DNA of 64,000 nt, from positions 18,548,631 through 18,612,630 of the forward strand of contig JAVGWX010000019.1 in assembly GCA_036924085.1 (NCBI GenBank), read 5' to 3'. The DNA is from Ariolimax columbianus (Eukaryota > Mollusca > Gastropoda > Stylommatophora > Arionidae). The notes under the pieces are model-generated. The model was not told the DNA's origin and did no database searches. It worked only from the letters and a program-made list of their open reading frames with translations. Below are positions 1 to 10,306 of the stretch, one piece after another (position 1 is the first letter of the stretch; the number at the start of each line of letters is the position of its first letter). A program made the position numbers and the translations under genes.

Positions 1-1890
1 AAGGTTACATCTAAATAGTGTCCTTAGTTTCAACTCAGAATGAAATCTTATGAGATATGACATGTTTTTCCTTTTACAATAAGGAGATTTAAAATATGCA
101 GTTTTGTTACAGATGGCAAGCAAACTTTACATTATTGATTTTTGGGGTTTCAGGATTTGGGCCACCCTGATCTAATTAATTATTATTTCACACATTTGTG
201 TGTGTGTGTCAAATAATGTATATAAGAGAGAGTGAGTGAGTGATAGAGAGAGAACTGACACTAGAATTGGAATGGGACTAACAGTTACAACTGGGAATAG
301 CTATAATAATAGTCTACACTGATTAACAAAAAGTGGAATTACAAACTTTTCCCAAATAATAGTCTACAATGATTAATTTAATGATTAATAAGTGGAATTA
401 CCTTGCCCTAATAATAGTCCCCATTGATAAACAATAGGTGAATCTTTTTATAACTCGTTGCTGCAAAAGTCAAAGTTGATACACAGTTGCTATTGCTTAT
501 TAACATACTTGTACTAGTACATAAGACTGTCAGCATAAGACAATTTCGTTTTTTCAAATGCCTACAGGATCTTATCCATGTAACGGTCCTACCAGATTCA
601 CCAAGAAAAAATGCTGTAGAAAATTTAGTAATAGCTGCTGGATTTCTCTACACTCCTTTTGATTTAATCTTGTGGTTTCTGATTGTCTTGGCACACACAC
701 AGAGCCCTACGGGTTCTTGACTGAGTCATTAGACACACTCTTAAAGACAGGAGTATCTGGAAAACTTAGTGAGGACAAGGAGTGAGTTCATAAGACAAAC
801 ACATGGGATTAGGTGACAAGAGAAAACACCTGAGATTAGGTGATGAGAGAAAATACCTAGAACTATGTGACAAGAGTAAAAAATATCAGGAACAAAGAAC
901 AAAACAATTCACAATGATGAATAAACTGGACACATAATGGCAGTGACCATTTGTAAGAAAGCAGACAGAGTGGCCAGGAATGTGAGAAAGAATAATCACG
1001 GTATGCCAGCTATGAAGGCTAAACAAGAGATGACCAATATAATGACACATTGAATGATTTTAACTGCATTAGTGCTTCATATTGTCTGGTAATTCTACAT
1101 TATGTGTGACTGATACACCCACTCTCTATTGGGGAATTTGTGCATTCCTTAAGTTAAAAAATGTTGTCCCAGATGTACAAAGCTGAAGTGATGACATCTC
1201 CTGGCATTTTGTTGTGTTTGTGTTTTGACTTCCTGAATTTATTTGCTATTACACTACATCCAATATGAACTTTTATTATCAAAAATGACCTTTCTGGGAA
1301 ACAAGCTGTGTTATATAGCCCCTATGTATGTGCGAGTTGTATTATTTTTTGTGTGTGCAAGGGCAGGTTGGGTACCTGTTGGATGATAAACAGTCCCCAT
1401 ACAAATTCTTGCCAAAACTTACTGTTGTGAAAATTTTTGACTTTGAATGTAGCCACTTGCATTAAATGCTGCACTTGTGTGTACTTGTCAAATGTGATTT
1501 CTGACATGAGTAATTGTGGACATAATTAACTGACTAGAATTGTTAATATCAATTATTGTAATAGTTTATTTTTACAAGTGTAAAACTTTTTGCTTTTCAT
1601 GTTTTTAAGGAGAATATTTTAGAAGATACTACTGTATATTATTTTGTGTTACATATTAATAGAATCATTATTTAGATGTTTGCTGTAAAACATTTTGTGA
1701 TTCATACTTAGAGAAGTATTATTGTAGAGAGTACTGTAAAACAATTTGAATCTATCTGGTCCTCTTCTTGTACCTGATTTCCCCACTCATAGAATCACCA
1801 CTTCAGCCAACCCCTTACTAAAGACCTGCACTTTTGTGCAGGTTGGTCTCCTGTCATGATGCTTTTCTGCAGCAGCTCATTTTACATGTT
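1..1890. other. Non-coding AT-rich stretch
   Basis: I see no gene here. It holds a short GT run near 197-210 followed by GA-rich sequence near 225-250, three imperfect units of about 60 bp built on 'ataatagtc...ttaa' between about 305 and 440, and three imperfect units of about 30 bp built on 'taggtgacaagagaaaa' between about 810 and 880. The short open frames have no recognisable domain and biased, repeat-like composition. Confidence 0.6.
1824..1843. other. Perfect short hairpin
   Basis: ACCTGCAC and GTGCAGGT are perfect 8-bp complements around a TTTT loop. It lies about 50 bp upstream of the first LINE insertion. No function is apparent; it could be chance. Confidence 0.5.
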
Positions 1891-2197
1891 GAGTCTGCTA
1901 GCAATATACCAAGAAGAGTCCACAGCTGCATGTTTGCAGACGATCTGGCTATGTAGACCTCTGAAAAAAATCTGACCGTAGCAAACAATCGGGTGCAGCA
2001 GGCCCTAACATCGTTGGAGGAGTGGGCGAAATCATGGCTGGTCAAAATAAATGAAGAAAAAACATGTACGATATTCTCGCTTTCAAATAAACCCCACAAC
2101 ACTAAAATAAGTCTTAACGGCAAACGACAACCCAAACTACTTGGGCGTCACATTTGATCGGCGCATGACATGGAAAAGTCAGATCGAGAGAAACTGA

Positions 2198-2611
2198 ATG
2201 AGAGCCAGACAAAGAATGGCAATCATGAGGAAACTTGCTGGCACAAGCTGGGGAGCAGACGAAAGAATACTGAAGAAACTGTACACTGGAATAGTGAGAC
2301 CAGTTCTCGAGTATGGCATTGCGGCATGGGCAACAGCAGCAAAGGCGAACTTTGATAAAATTAGCGAACTTCAAAACCAAGCCATGAGAGTTATAACAGG
2401 AGGCATGAAGTCAACGTCAGTTGTAGAACTTGAAAAGATTACAAATCTGCAATCTATGACCGACAGAAGAGACTGCAGAGCCCAGCTGCAAGCAGAGAAA
2501 CTAAGAAGACTCACAGACCATCCAATGCATCAGAGACTAAATAGATTTGGAAAAGGGAAACTAAAGCAGAGAAACTTTGCAGAAATAGCCAAAGCAAAGA
2601 TGAGCGAATAA
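2198..2611 (+). pseudogene. LINE reverse transcriptase C-terminal (thumb/connection) segment
   Basis: This 137-residue open segment lies between the polymerase core and RNase H of family A copy 1. The stretch LYTGIVRPVLEYG is the usual 'K-L-Y-x-x-x-V-R-P-V-L-E-Y-G' signature found downstream of the palm in many LINE reverse transcriptases. The start codon is an artefact of truncation; the true reading frame entered from upstream codons now broken by stops. The same segment is about 90% similar to residues in the minus-strand copy near 50.0-50.6 kb. It cannot encode a working polymerase because the palm is missing. Confidence 0.85.
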
Positions 2612-2614
2612 CCT

Positions 2615-3205
2615 ATGAACACCATAACAAAACCAAAGCCCATCCCTACTGTACGTAAACCCCCATGGAAGCAGCATATCATTCCAGAGGTGGTAGAAAA
2701 TATACCAGGTATTGGAAACAAGAACAGCCAGACTGAAAAAGAAAGAAGAGACATAACCCTGAGGTACATAGCGGAAAACTACCCAAGCATGGACTGGATC
2801 CATGCATACACCGACGGTTCTGTAACAAACACAACACAGAATGGAGGGGGAGGGGTATTCCTGAGCCTAACAAATGGTAGAAAAATAACACTGTCAGTGG
2901 CAACTGGAAAATTCTCAAGCAATTTCAGAGCGGAGGCAGAGGCACTGAGGGCTGCAGTAGAAGCAATGCTCACAGGCGAAAGCAATGAAAGCCAAAGAGT
3001 CCTGTTCACAGATACCCTGGCCGTGGTTACAGCACTAAAAAGCCAGAAAAATACTGAACTTAATGATTTAAGAGCAGTACTCTGTCAACTATGCCAGCAG
3101 TCCGCACCAAAAAGAGTAGTGGTACAGTGGGTTCCATCCCACTGTAACATCCAAGGCAAACAGACTGGCAAACGAAGGTGCAAGACTACCACAACCAGAT
3201 TCTAG
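2615..3205 (+). pseudogene. LINE RNase H domain (family A copy 1)
   Basis: This 196-residue frame contains a type I RNase H fold. YTDGS at residues 65-69 holds the first catalytic Asp, AEAEAL near 106-111 the Glu, and TDTL near 132 the second Asp; VQWVPSHC follows. RNase H removes template RNA during reverse transcription. A microdeletion near 3160 removes the NEEAD motif that carries the last active-site Asp and shifts the frame, so the tail reads as nonsense (QTGKRRCKTTTT). The 3' continuation (MTYEESKRFI...) resumes at 3207 in another frame. The upstream 60 residues are linker, matching the copy at 50 kb. Confidence 0.85.
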
Positions 3206-3206
3206 T

Positions 3207-3580
3207 GTGACCTATGAAGAGTCCAAAAGGTTTATTAGAGCCAGATACATGGCCAAATGGGAAACAGAACATACTGGCTACACAAAAAATGATGCCTACT
3301 ACCAGCTGAACAGAGGAGAGCAGGTTGTGGTCTTCAGACTCTGCACAGGCCACAACAGACTGAGGTACCATCTATTCAATAAACTGAAGATAGATGGCAC
3401 TGACGAATGCACCTGTGGTACAGGGAAAATGAACATCTGCTGCAAAATTGCCCGACATACGAGGACCAGAGAAAGCTCATGTGGCCATCACCAGTGGCAA
3501 CACTAGACAAGCTCTATGGCAGTGTAGACAGCCTCAGAATGACAGCTGCTTTCTTAGAACAAATTCAAGTTTACGTCTGA
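3207..3580 (+). pseudogene. LINE C-terminal Cys-His knuckle region
   Basis: The end of the family A protein follows RNase H. It reads VVFRLCTGHNRLRYHLFNKL and then a Cys-x-Cys motif (CTCGTGK) that in intact copies continues to His-x4-Cys (AEHLLQNC). Here a frameshift near 3430 breaks the knuckle between Cys and His. Such zinc knuckles after RNase H are usual in I-type elements and are thought to bind RNA. The terminal residues QIQVDV and stop seen in sister copies lie just before the GAA tail. Confidence 0.75.
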
Positions 3581-3717
3581 CAGCGTACAAAGAAGAAGAA
3601 GAGTCTGCTGGCTCTATGCACAACCTTCTTTACTCACCTTTTATGAATGAAATGCTGCTCCCACACAGTGATCAAAGGTATATTTACAGGAAAACTGGGT
3701 TTATAGTTGTCCTGTCA

Positions 3718-3761
<44 letters not shown>
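3718..3761. repeat. (TA)n microsatellite
   Basis: About 42 bp of uninterrupted TA dinucleotides. It would extrude easily and probably varies in length between individuals. Confidence 0.95.
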
Positions 3762-3765
<4 letters not shown>

Positions 3766-4395
3766 ACGTTCGCCTTATTTCTCTATTCCTGCTTCCTCCT
3801 GCATTTTCTAAGTTTGCTTCCCCGGGGTAATGGCTGGTGCTGTGATGGGGAGCAAACCCAACACCTTCCATGCTGTCCCCCTATTTTTTTTAAATGTTTC
3901 ATTGTTCAAAATTTGATAGAAAGAAATCTATTGTGTTGTGGTTCCAGGGGCAAACAGAATTAGAACAGGCCCACTGTTTCCATTCTTGTATGCCGTAAGA
4001 GGCGGTTAAAGAGAGACAGTGCATGAGACTAGCAACCTCGCTATATAAAACCATTTCTAAGAAGCCACAGAGCAAATGATTGGAATCAAGCTTTCCTCGA
4101 TGCTGGTTAGTGTAAGACATACAGTGTTGGACCTATGCTTCAATAAATGAAGTGACCAATAAATGAAGTGACATCAGCCATCTTTTGGACAAAGATATGG
4201 ATCTTTTGTTTGTTGTTTAGTCCTCTATTAAAAAAAGATATGCATCTTATATCCATTATTTAGTCAAGTTCAAACTTTTCTTTGGCAAAGATATGCATCT
4301 TATATTCATTATTTAGTCAAATTCAAACCTTTCTTCTGTCTGTTTAGGCAAGTTTAAATCTTTTTACAGTAGTATACACATTTCAACCAGCCTTT
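3762..4395. other. Non-coding stretch with short direct duplications
   Basis: No gene is visible. Two copies of 'caataaatgaagtgac' lie in tandem near 4140, and a segment of about 70 bp based on 'gatatgcatcttata' is repeated directly between about 4236 and 4335. Confidence 0.5.
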
Positions 4396-4399
4396 TTTA

Positions 4400-4735
4400 G
4401 TCTGAGCCATACAAAACTGTTGACTTATCTTTATACTGGTTTAGAAGACACTAGAGTCTGTATACAACCAGTTTCATTTACATACCTTGCTCTAAAAGTT
4501 ATGCGCATCCAATTTATTCTTAAATGCATTAATTGTCTCTGCTTCCAGTGGCAATGCATTCCAAGCATTCACCACTCTCTGACTAAAAAAATATTTCCTA
4601 ATATCTAATCTGGACCTCTCATTAGTTAATGTGTGGCTATGCCCTCATGTTCTTGTAGGTGGTTGAATTTTGAAAAAACTTGTTATATTGTTGAAAGTGA
4701 TCTTTTTACAGTCCTGCCCTGAAACCAACTGCATA
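4400..4735 (-). mobile_element. CR1-like LINE, C-terminal and 3' end fragment
   Basis: Read on the minus strand, the segment encodes the typical end of a CR1/L2-type reverse transcriptase: a 'TRTxGH...KL' region followed by RKYFFSQRVVNAWNALP and a terminal INAFKNKLD motif. The 3' part contains the AGTCTTCTAAACCAGTATAAAG block that recurs at 30.8, 34.3, 38.9, 40.3 and 49.5 kb. Several indels and stops are present, so it is an old fragment. It lacks palm motifs. Confidence 0.75.
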
Positions 4736-4890
4736 TCCATCTTTGCTTCCCGAACACACTATTATAGTCTACACATGCAAGTTCTGTTATTTAGTTGGCC
4801 TAGGAATGTGAGGTAAAGCTCTGGAAGATGTGAATTGTTTCTGGCATCATTATTTGACATACCCCAGTCCACCATATGTGTATTACATGG
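4690..4890. repeat. Interspersed repeat related to 6,360-7,060
   Basis: The part at about 4830-4890 (CTGGAAGA...TTATTTGACATACCCCAG) recurs in direct orientation at 6375-6435. The part at about 4690-4800, with CAGTCCTGCCCTGAAACCAA, recurs in inverted orientation at 6785-6890. The element is unclassified; a non-autonomous DNA transposon is possible. Confidence 0.55.
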
Positions 4891-5298
4891 AAATATCAGT
4901 TATAAACACTTCATCTCATTAGATGCTTCAATCAGTGACCATCAGGCCTGATGTCGTTTTGATCACCTGGGTGCCCAGTCCGTAAAACTACATTCCCTTG
5001 AACTCCTGAGCAAATAACACACCAAACATACACATGAGTGAAGCTAGGTACTTTTACAAAACTAATTGCTCATTTTTAATTTTTGTCTTAAAATGGCACA
5101 CATAGTTAACCCAGCCGTAAATAGATACCTGACCAACTGTTTATAGTAAGGAAGAAACTGCAGCTGGTCATCAACATCACTCTCGTCTCAAGCTACCTCG
5201 GACCTTTGATAAGATGACCTGTAGATATGACTGAAGGTAACTCAGGATGCAGGCACTCTGGTCTTACCTCCCTGAGACCAGGGGTCTCTTAAACTTGT

Positions 5299-5309
5299 GG
5301 GATTCGATC
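5299..5309 (-). promoter_or_regulatory. Pol III B-box-like element of SINE
   Basis: GATCGAATCCC on the minus strand closely resembles the B box (GGTTCGANNCC). Confidence 0.5.
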
Positions 5310-5346
5310 GCCCACTGTTTCACATTAAGAGGCAAATGCCCTAGCT

Positions 5347-5360
5347 CTCGACTACAGCTA
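5347..5360 (-). promoter_or_regulatory. Pol III A-box-like element of SINE
   Basis: TAGCTGTAGTCGAG on the minus strand resembles the A box (TRGYNNARNNG). It pairs with the B-box-like site at 5299-5309. Confidence 0.45.
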
Positions 5361-5511
5361 CCCTTACGTTAGGGAAGGAAAAGGCATCGAGACAGGGAAC
5401 CGTACTTCACACACGCTTTAGCCCTTTCCCTTACTGACATGACTATAATCAATTATTGTGCCAGGTGGAATATATTTGTAGATGATCAGGAATAGCTTGA
5501 TCACATAATTC

Positions 5512-6233
5512 TTCTTCGTACGCTGTCAGACATCAACTTGTATTTGTTCGAATAAAGCAGCTGTCATCCTGAGGCTGTCGACACTGCCATAGAGCTTATC
5601 CAGTGTTGCTCCTGGTGATGGCCACATGTACTTTTTCTGGTCCTCGTATGTCGGGCAATTTTGCAGCAGATGTTCAGCGGTCATTTTTACGGTACCACAA
5701 GTGCATTCGTCAATGCCACCTATCTTCAGTTTATTGAATAGGTGGTACCTCAGTCTGTTGTGGCCTGTGCGGAGTCTGAAGACCACAACCTGCTCTCTTC
5801 TGTTCAACTGGTAATAGGCATCATTTTTTGTGTAGCCAGTATGTTCTGTTTCCCATTTGGCCATGTATCTGGCCTTAATAAACCTTTTGGACTCTTCGTA
5901 GGTCACACTAGTACCTTGTTGTGGTAGTCTTGCACCTTCTTTTGCCAGTCTGTCTGCCTCCTCGTTGCCTTAGATGTTACAGTGGGATGGAACCCACTGT
6001 ACCACTACTCTTTTTGGTGCGGACTGCTGGCATAGTTGACAGAGTACTGCTCTTAAATCATTAAGTTATGTATTTTTCTGGCTTTTTAGTGCTGTAACTA
6101 TGGCCAGGGCATATGTGAACAGGACTATCTGGCTTTCATTGCTTTAGCCTGTCAGCATTGCTTTTACTGCAGCCTTCAGTGCCTCTGCCTCCGCTCTGAA
6201 ATTGCTTGAGTATTTTCCAGTTGCCACTGACAG
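5512..6233 (-). mobile_element. Family A LINE, copy 2, 5'-truncated
   Basis: This 0.72-kb minus-strand copy holds the second half of RNase H and the complete C-terminus. It ends in a GAAGAA tail at the low-coordinate side. An imperfect 13-bp target-site duplication flanks it: GATCACATAATTC at 5499-5511 and GATCACTTAATTC at 6234-6246, one mismatch. The RNase H part has a stop in the C-N-I-G-N-E segment near 5970; the C-terminal part is open. Confidence 0.9.
5526..5906 (-). pseudogene. LINE C-terminal domain, open 126-residue segment
   Basis: This is the least damaged version of the family A C-terminus. It reads MTYEESKRFIKARYM, then VVFRLRTGHNRLRYHLFNKL, then the knuckle CTCGTVKMTAEHLLQNC (Cys-x-Cys-x7-His-x4-Cys), and ends QIQVDV before the stop. 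The Met is internal to the original polyprotein. It is a fragment of a larger ORF2 and has no independent function that I can infer. Confidence 0.85.
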
Positions 6234-6359
6234 GATCACTTAATTCAATTCACCAGTTTCTGAATCATTGACATTAACCATTTAGAACGGCTATTTCTCA
6301 TATTTTCAGCACACCTTTTCATAAAAACAATATTTGCAAAATATAATCAGTTTATGGCC

Positions 6360-7065
6360 ATCGCCACTTGAAGGTAAATCTCTGGAAGACATTAATTCTT
6401 TCTGGCATCATTATTTGACATACCCCAGCCCACCATATAAGGCATGTGTTTGACACAGAAATATCAGTGGTTCTGGGAATGGAGACACACCAAAATTTAT
6501 GGATCATGATTTCAAAGGGGCAGCAACAAACTCACTGCATTCACTTGACCATTCTTCATATGATGGTGTCCCCTCTCTCCTCCCAGCTCTGATAATGATT
6601 TCCACTTTGGTTTCTACCATAGACCTCAACATTTGAGCAGCACTAAATGGCAACAATATTGTAATGTGATGTGATAAATGGCACTTCATTCAGTGAGAGA
6701 TGCACTGCGATCAGACACAAATTTTCAACAGTGGCAACTCACAGCTTACTTTAGCTACATACCTTCTGACTCAGAAATCCCTTTGCCAACTAAATAACAG
6801 AACTTGTAGGATCGACTATAATAGCGTGTTCGGGAAACACAGATGGATATGATGTTGGTTTCAGGGCAGGACTTTGTAAAAGGATCACTCAACAGTGTGA
6901 TTTGTTGTGTTTTATTTATACCGTTTGTTTTATTTCTCTATGTGGAGCATGGATTGATTATAAACCTTGGCACAATATGAGTTCAATTATTTAGTCGGCA
7001 TTGGAATGTGACGTTTGAAAGGGATTTCCCCCATGAGTCAGAAGGCCTGTAGCTAAAGTAGGCCG
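6360..7065. repeat. Interspersed repeat with internal inverted arms
   Basis: The stretch at about 6740-6800 (TTTAGCTACATACCTTCTGA...GCCAACTAAATAAC) is found again inverted at about 6985-7060, with a spacer of roughly 190 bp. Its left side matches 4830-4890 directly. The long imperfect inverted arms would fit a MITE-like non-autonomous DNA element, but I cannot define terminal repeats or a target duplication. Confidence 0.5.
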
Positions 7066-9225
7066 TGGTAGATTTTAGAGAAAGTATCTACTGTCATAGT
7101 AATAATATAGACCAGTTTAGCAATTTGTAGTAATAATATAGACTATTCCGATACCAGTTAGCAATTTGAAGTGGCTGTTTTTTTATAAGAATTTGTTTTC
7201 CTTAAGAGTATGGTGAAGACTGACCACAAAAAGAGAAGTCAAATTTTTTGGTGATGCCAAATTGCCAGTTAGTCATTTGAACATGGCAGTTGTTGCACAA
7301 CTTTTTAAAAAATTTCATTTAGAAAGCATATTTTGGATTGAAGGTTGCATCTTGCCAAATATTTTTGTAAAAATATATTTATATGCTCTCCGTGTCATCA
7401 TATAAAAATTTTGACCAATCCTTAATTTATCCTCAAACTTGAAAAATTGCACACCACTTACTCATAACGCACATTAAAAATACTTTTCTTTTGTTTGTGG
7501 CTGTGAAATAAATGACAGCATAATTTTTAATTGGCATTGATATAACCATAGACATGTGGGCACTATGTTTGGTTGGTATTGTAAATATTTGTGTTGATAT
7601 AGCATCTTATCATGGATTAATGATGATCCAGTTACAGGTGCCATAAAAAAATCCACCTCCTGTCAGTTGACATTGAATGGATGAAAATCATGCTACAATA
7701 TTTTCATTTGTCAACATAATATATATAATTTAAATATGTGCAGACGATGTCTTGAGTTCAAAATGTCCGTATTTTTTTTTAATAAAGTCCGCTTTATCCA
7801 TGCTCACAAAAGCACATTAGTGGTGAATGAGTAACAAAGTACAATTTGACATATTAACTCATAACGAACGTGTGCTCTACCTAGATCAACAGAAGCACAA
7901 AGCTTAATGACTTGGTCTACAATTTTAAACAAATCAAAATTATTTGTCAACAGAAAAGATCCTTTAAAGACAAAAATTATAAAAAACCTTTTTTTTTCGA
8001 TTTAAATTTGTATTAATTTAGCTTATTTCACAACACCTTTATGAAGTCCTTTATAGGTCAAAACATGAGTACATATATCATCCATCAGTTTTCTTGTAAA
8101 ACTATTTATTCTTCATTGCTCCCCCCCCCCCCCCCTCCCCCCCCAATCACAATTTTAAATTCAGCTTGACTAACAGTTCCTCCACACATCAAAACAATTC
8201 TGAATGGATTGGCCATGTGGGAATAAATATGATGTATACACCCTACCAAACAGTCAATCATTTTGTCAGAACCTACATTGAGAACAAAACATGTATATAC
8301 ACTTGTCAATAATTATTTTATATTTTTAAGATGTCTCATTAGCCATCTCTTAAATAGGCAACCGACTCATTTTTTTTATACTACTTTTCACACATTGAGC
8401 AACAATTATTTCCCTACAAATTAGTTCTTATTTGGTCTTGAAGGAAAGATTCCCTGAACACTTTCGATCACATCTTGTTTGCTGACAGAAAATATTTGTT
8501 TTGTTAAGAAGGAATAGTATTTCTCTTTATGTTTCATTATGATGGCCAGATACAGTTTGGAATAGAACTGGCTCACCTGCCCATATCACATTCAGTGTGA
8601 AATCTCTCACCATCCTTGAAAGCAGTTTGTCTGTAATTTGACATGTCTCATAAGAAATCCAACTTACTGATGCTGAAGAAATCTTGAAAAGACCCCTTAT
8701 TCATCAGCAAAAATAACAGATATCCAGATTATTTGCAGTGTCTACACTATTTCCAGTGTACATTCTTCTAATAAAAGACTTGACCAATTTGAATTCTGGG
8801 TATTTTTATGCATGTACCAAATTTGATAATTTATTCCACCGAAATATCGTCTTCTCTGATGACACACACTTTCTCTTCATTTTAGTTTGTATTGTAGTTT
8901 AGCCTGCCCTAGAGAAAGGCAACATGGCCTATCTGTGAAAATTGCTGGATAAAGTATGTATGATCCATTTATCATTATTGTGATGTATGAACCAACATGT
9001 CTCTTTTCTCTACTACCTAGCCCCCCTCCCCCCAAGTGAGAATCATGAATATTGTTTCTTACTGCCACTAGTTTCTTTTGTATCTAATTTTTTTTTGTTT
9101 CTGTACTGTATGTAAACTGTGTTTTTATCAATGTACTGATTATTTAAAACCAAAAAAAATAAAACAACTGTTACATTTGACATGATTTTGACTATTTCAT
9201 TGACTGGAATAATTTCAGTTATATG
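7066..9225. other. Gene-free AT-rich stretch
   Basis: I see no recognisable coding region or known repeat. It contains T- and A-rich runs, a C-rich run at 8120-8145 (interrupted by one T near 8137), and a C-rich spot near 9018-9033. The open frames over the C runs translate to poly-Gly and are not genes. Confidence 0.6.
8120..8145. repeat. Poly-C run
   Basis: A 17-base C run, one T, then eight C. On the minus strand this is a G run that could fold as a quadruplex. Confidence 0.9.
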
Positions 9226-9235
9226 CAGTGTAATT

Positions 9236-9361
9236 GGGGGGGGTGTGGCCCAATATACTTGCCTTGCTACAGGGGCAAGAACCTTTATTCTGCAGCATTT
9301 GGGGGGGGGGGGGGCACAATATACTTGCCTTGCTACAGGGGCAAGAACCTTTATTCTGCAG
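9236..9361. repeat. Two direct copies of a 45-bp sequence, each preceded by poly-G
   Basis: The unit beginning CAATATACTTGCCTTGCTAC lies at 9251-9295 and again at 9317-9361 without a visible mismatch. Each follows a G run (9236-9243 and 9300-9314). The spacing of 66 bp and the identity indicate a recent tandem duplication that included the G run. Confidence 0.85.
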
Positions 9362-9483
9362 AAATGTGGAAAGAAAGTTGTGTTTTCAAGAAAATGATGG
9401 GAACATCATATGTCAAGCAGACAGAAACATCATCATCATCATATGTCATACTACCCTGAGCTACATAATGAAAAACTACCCAA

Positions 9484-9920
9484 GCATGGACTGGACCCAT
9501 GCGTACACCGACGGTGTAACAAGCGCAACACAGAACGGAGGGGCAGGAGCATTTCTGAACCTACCAAATGGCAGGAAAATAACACTGTCATTCGCTACTG
9601 GAAAATACACAAGCAATTTCAAAGCGGAGGCAGAGGCACTTAGGGCTGCAGTGGAAGAAATGGTGACAGGTAAAATTAATGAAAGCCATATAGTCCTTCT
9701 TACAGATGCCTTGGACGTAGTCACAGCACTAAAAAGCCAGAAAAACACTGAACGTAATCATTTAAGAGCAGTACTCTGTCAACTATGCCAGCAGTCCGCA
9801 CCAAAAAGGGTAGTGGTACAGTGGGTTCCATCCCACTGCAACAAGGAGGCAGACAGACTGGCAAAAGAAGGTGCAAGACTACCACAATCAGATACTAGTA
9901 TGACATACGAAGAGTCATAA
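9484..9920 (+). pseudogene. LINE RNase H domain (family A copy 3)
   Basis: The frame contains YTDG (catalytic Asp), AEAEALRAAV (Glu), LLTDALDVV (Asp), VQWVPSHCN and KEADRLAKEG (last Asp). One residue of YTDGS is missing and five residues before EAD are deleted, yet the four acidic residues remain and the frame is open. The open frame extends upstream to 9234, but that part comes from the poly-G duplication and is not LINE sequence. A stop at 9918-9920 ends it at the RNase H/C-terminal junction. Confidence 0.85.
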
Positions 9921-10002
9921 CGGCTTATTAGAGCTAGATACATGACCAAATGGGAAACCGAACGAACATACTGGCTACACCAGAAACGATGCATATTACC
10001 AA

Positions 10003-10282
10003 TTGAACAGAAGAGAGCAGGTCGTGGTCTTCAGACTTCGCACTGGCCACAATAGACTAAAGTACCACCTATTCAACAAATTGAAGATAGGTGGCACTGA
10101 CGAATGCCCGTGTGGTACCGATAAAATGACCGCTGAGCATCTGCTGCAAAACTGCCCGACATTCGAGGACCAGAGAGAGCAGATGTAGCAATCACCAGTA
10201 GCAACAATAGACAAGCTCTATGGCAGTGTCGACAGCCTCAGGATGACCGCTGCATTTTTCGAAAAAATTAAGGTTGATGTCT
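10003..10282 (+). pseudogene. LINE C-terminal Cys-His knuckle (family A copy 3)
   Basis: The frame reads NRREQVVVFRLRTGHNRL and then CPCGTDKMTAEHLLQNC, an intact Cys-x-Cys-x7-His-x4-Cys knuckle. It stops at 10,186-10,188, where sister copies read Trp (MWPS). The remainder to VDV is recognisable up to 10,282. Confidence 0.8.
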
Positions 10283-10306
10283 GACTGCGTAGGATGAAGA
10301 AGAAGA

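Larger units (their letters stand above)
1903..3600 (+). mobile_element. Family A LINE (I-group, RNase H-bearing), copy 1, 5'-truncated
   Basis: This is a 1.7-kb 5'-truncated non-LTR retrotransposon. It begins in the reverse transcriptase just before the catalytic motif (FADDLAM, with the following W changed to stop), continues through the thumb/connection region and an RNase H domain, and ends with a C-terminal Cys-His knuckle. The 3' end is an AAAGAAGAAGAAG tail rather than poly(A). An imperfect 12-bp target-site duplication flanks it: GAGTCTGCTAGC at 1891-1902 and GAGTCTGCTGGC at 3601-3612. The coding region is broken by a stop near 1956, a stop near 2609, a deletion in RNase H near 3160 and a frameshift near 3430. 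Placement in the I group (I/Nimb-like) is inferred from the EN-RT-RNase H order seen in the longer copy at 50-53 kb. Confidence 0.9.
5095..5367 (-). mobile_element. tRNA-derived SINE
   Basis: On the minus strand a tRNA-like head is followed by an unrelated body. The head has an A-box-like TAGCTGTAGTCGAG and a B-box-like GATCGAATCCC about 40 bp downstream, the spacing of a pol III internal promoter. The body contains GGTATCTATTTACGGCTGGG, a block common to many invertebrate tRNA-SINEs. A related block (CTCATTTACAGCTGGG) occurs at 12,385 and 44,528. The acceptor stem does not pair, so this is not a working tRNA. Confidence 0.55.
9448..10306 (+). mobile_element. Family A LINE, copy 3, fused to RTE sequence at its tail
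   Basis: This 0.86-kb 5'-truncated copy starts at the RNase H linker (ATACTACCCTGAG) and runs to the terminal VDV codons and the tail GATGAAGAAGAAG. The tail runs directly into RTE coding sequence in the same orientation at 10,307. I find no target-site duplication. Damage includes loss of the IQGNE residues before EADRLAKEG, a stop at 9918 (EES-stop), a frameshift near 9970 and a stop at 10,186. Confidence 0.88.

Noticed and set aside
487..720. 77-residue plus-strand frame with hydrophobic ends
   Set aside because: No recognisable domain, isolated, and of a length expected by chance in AT-rich DNA.
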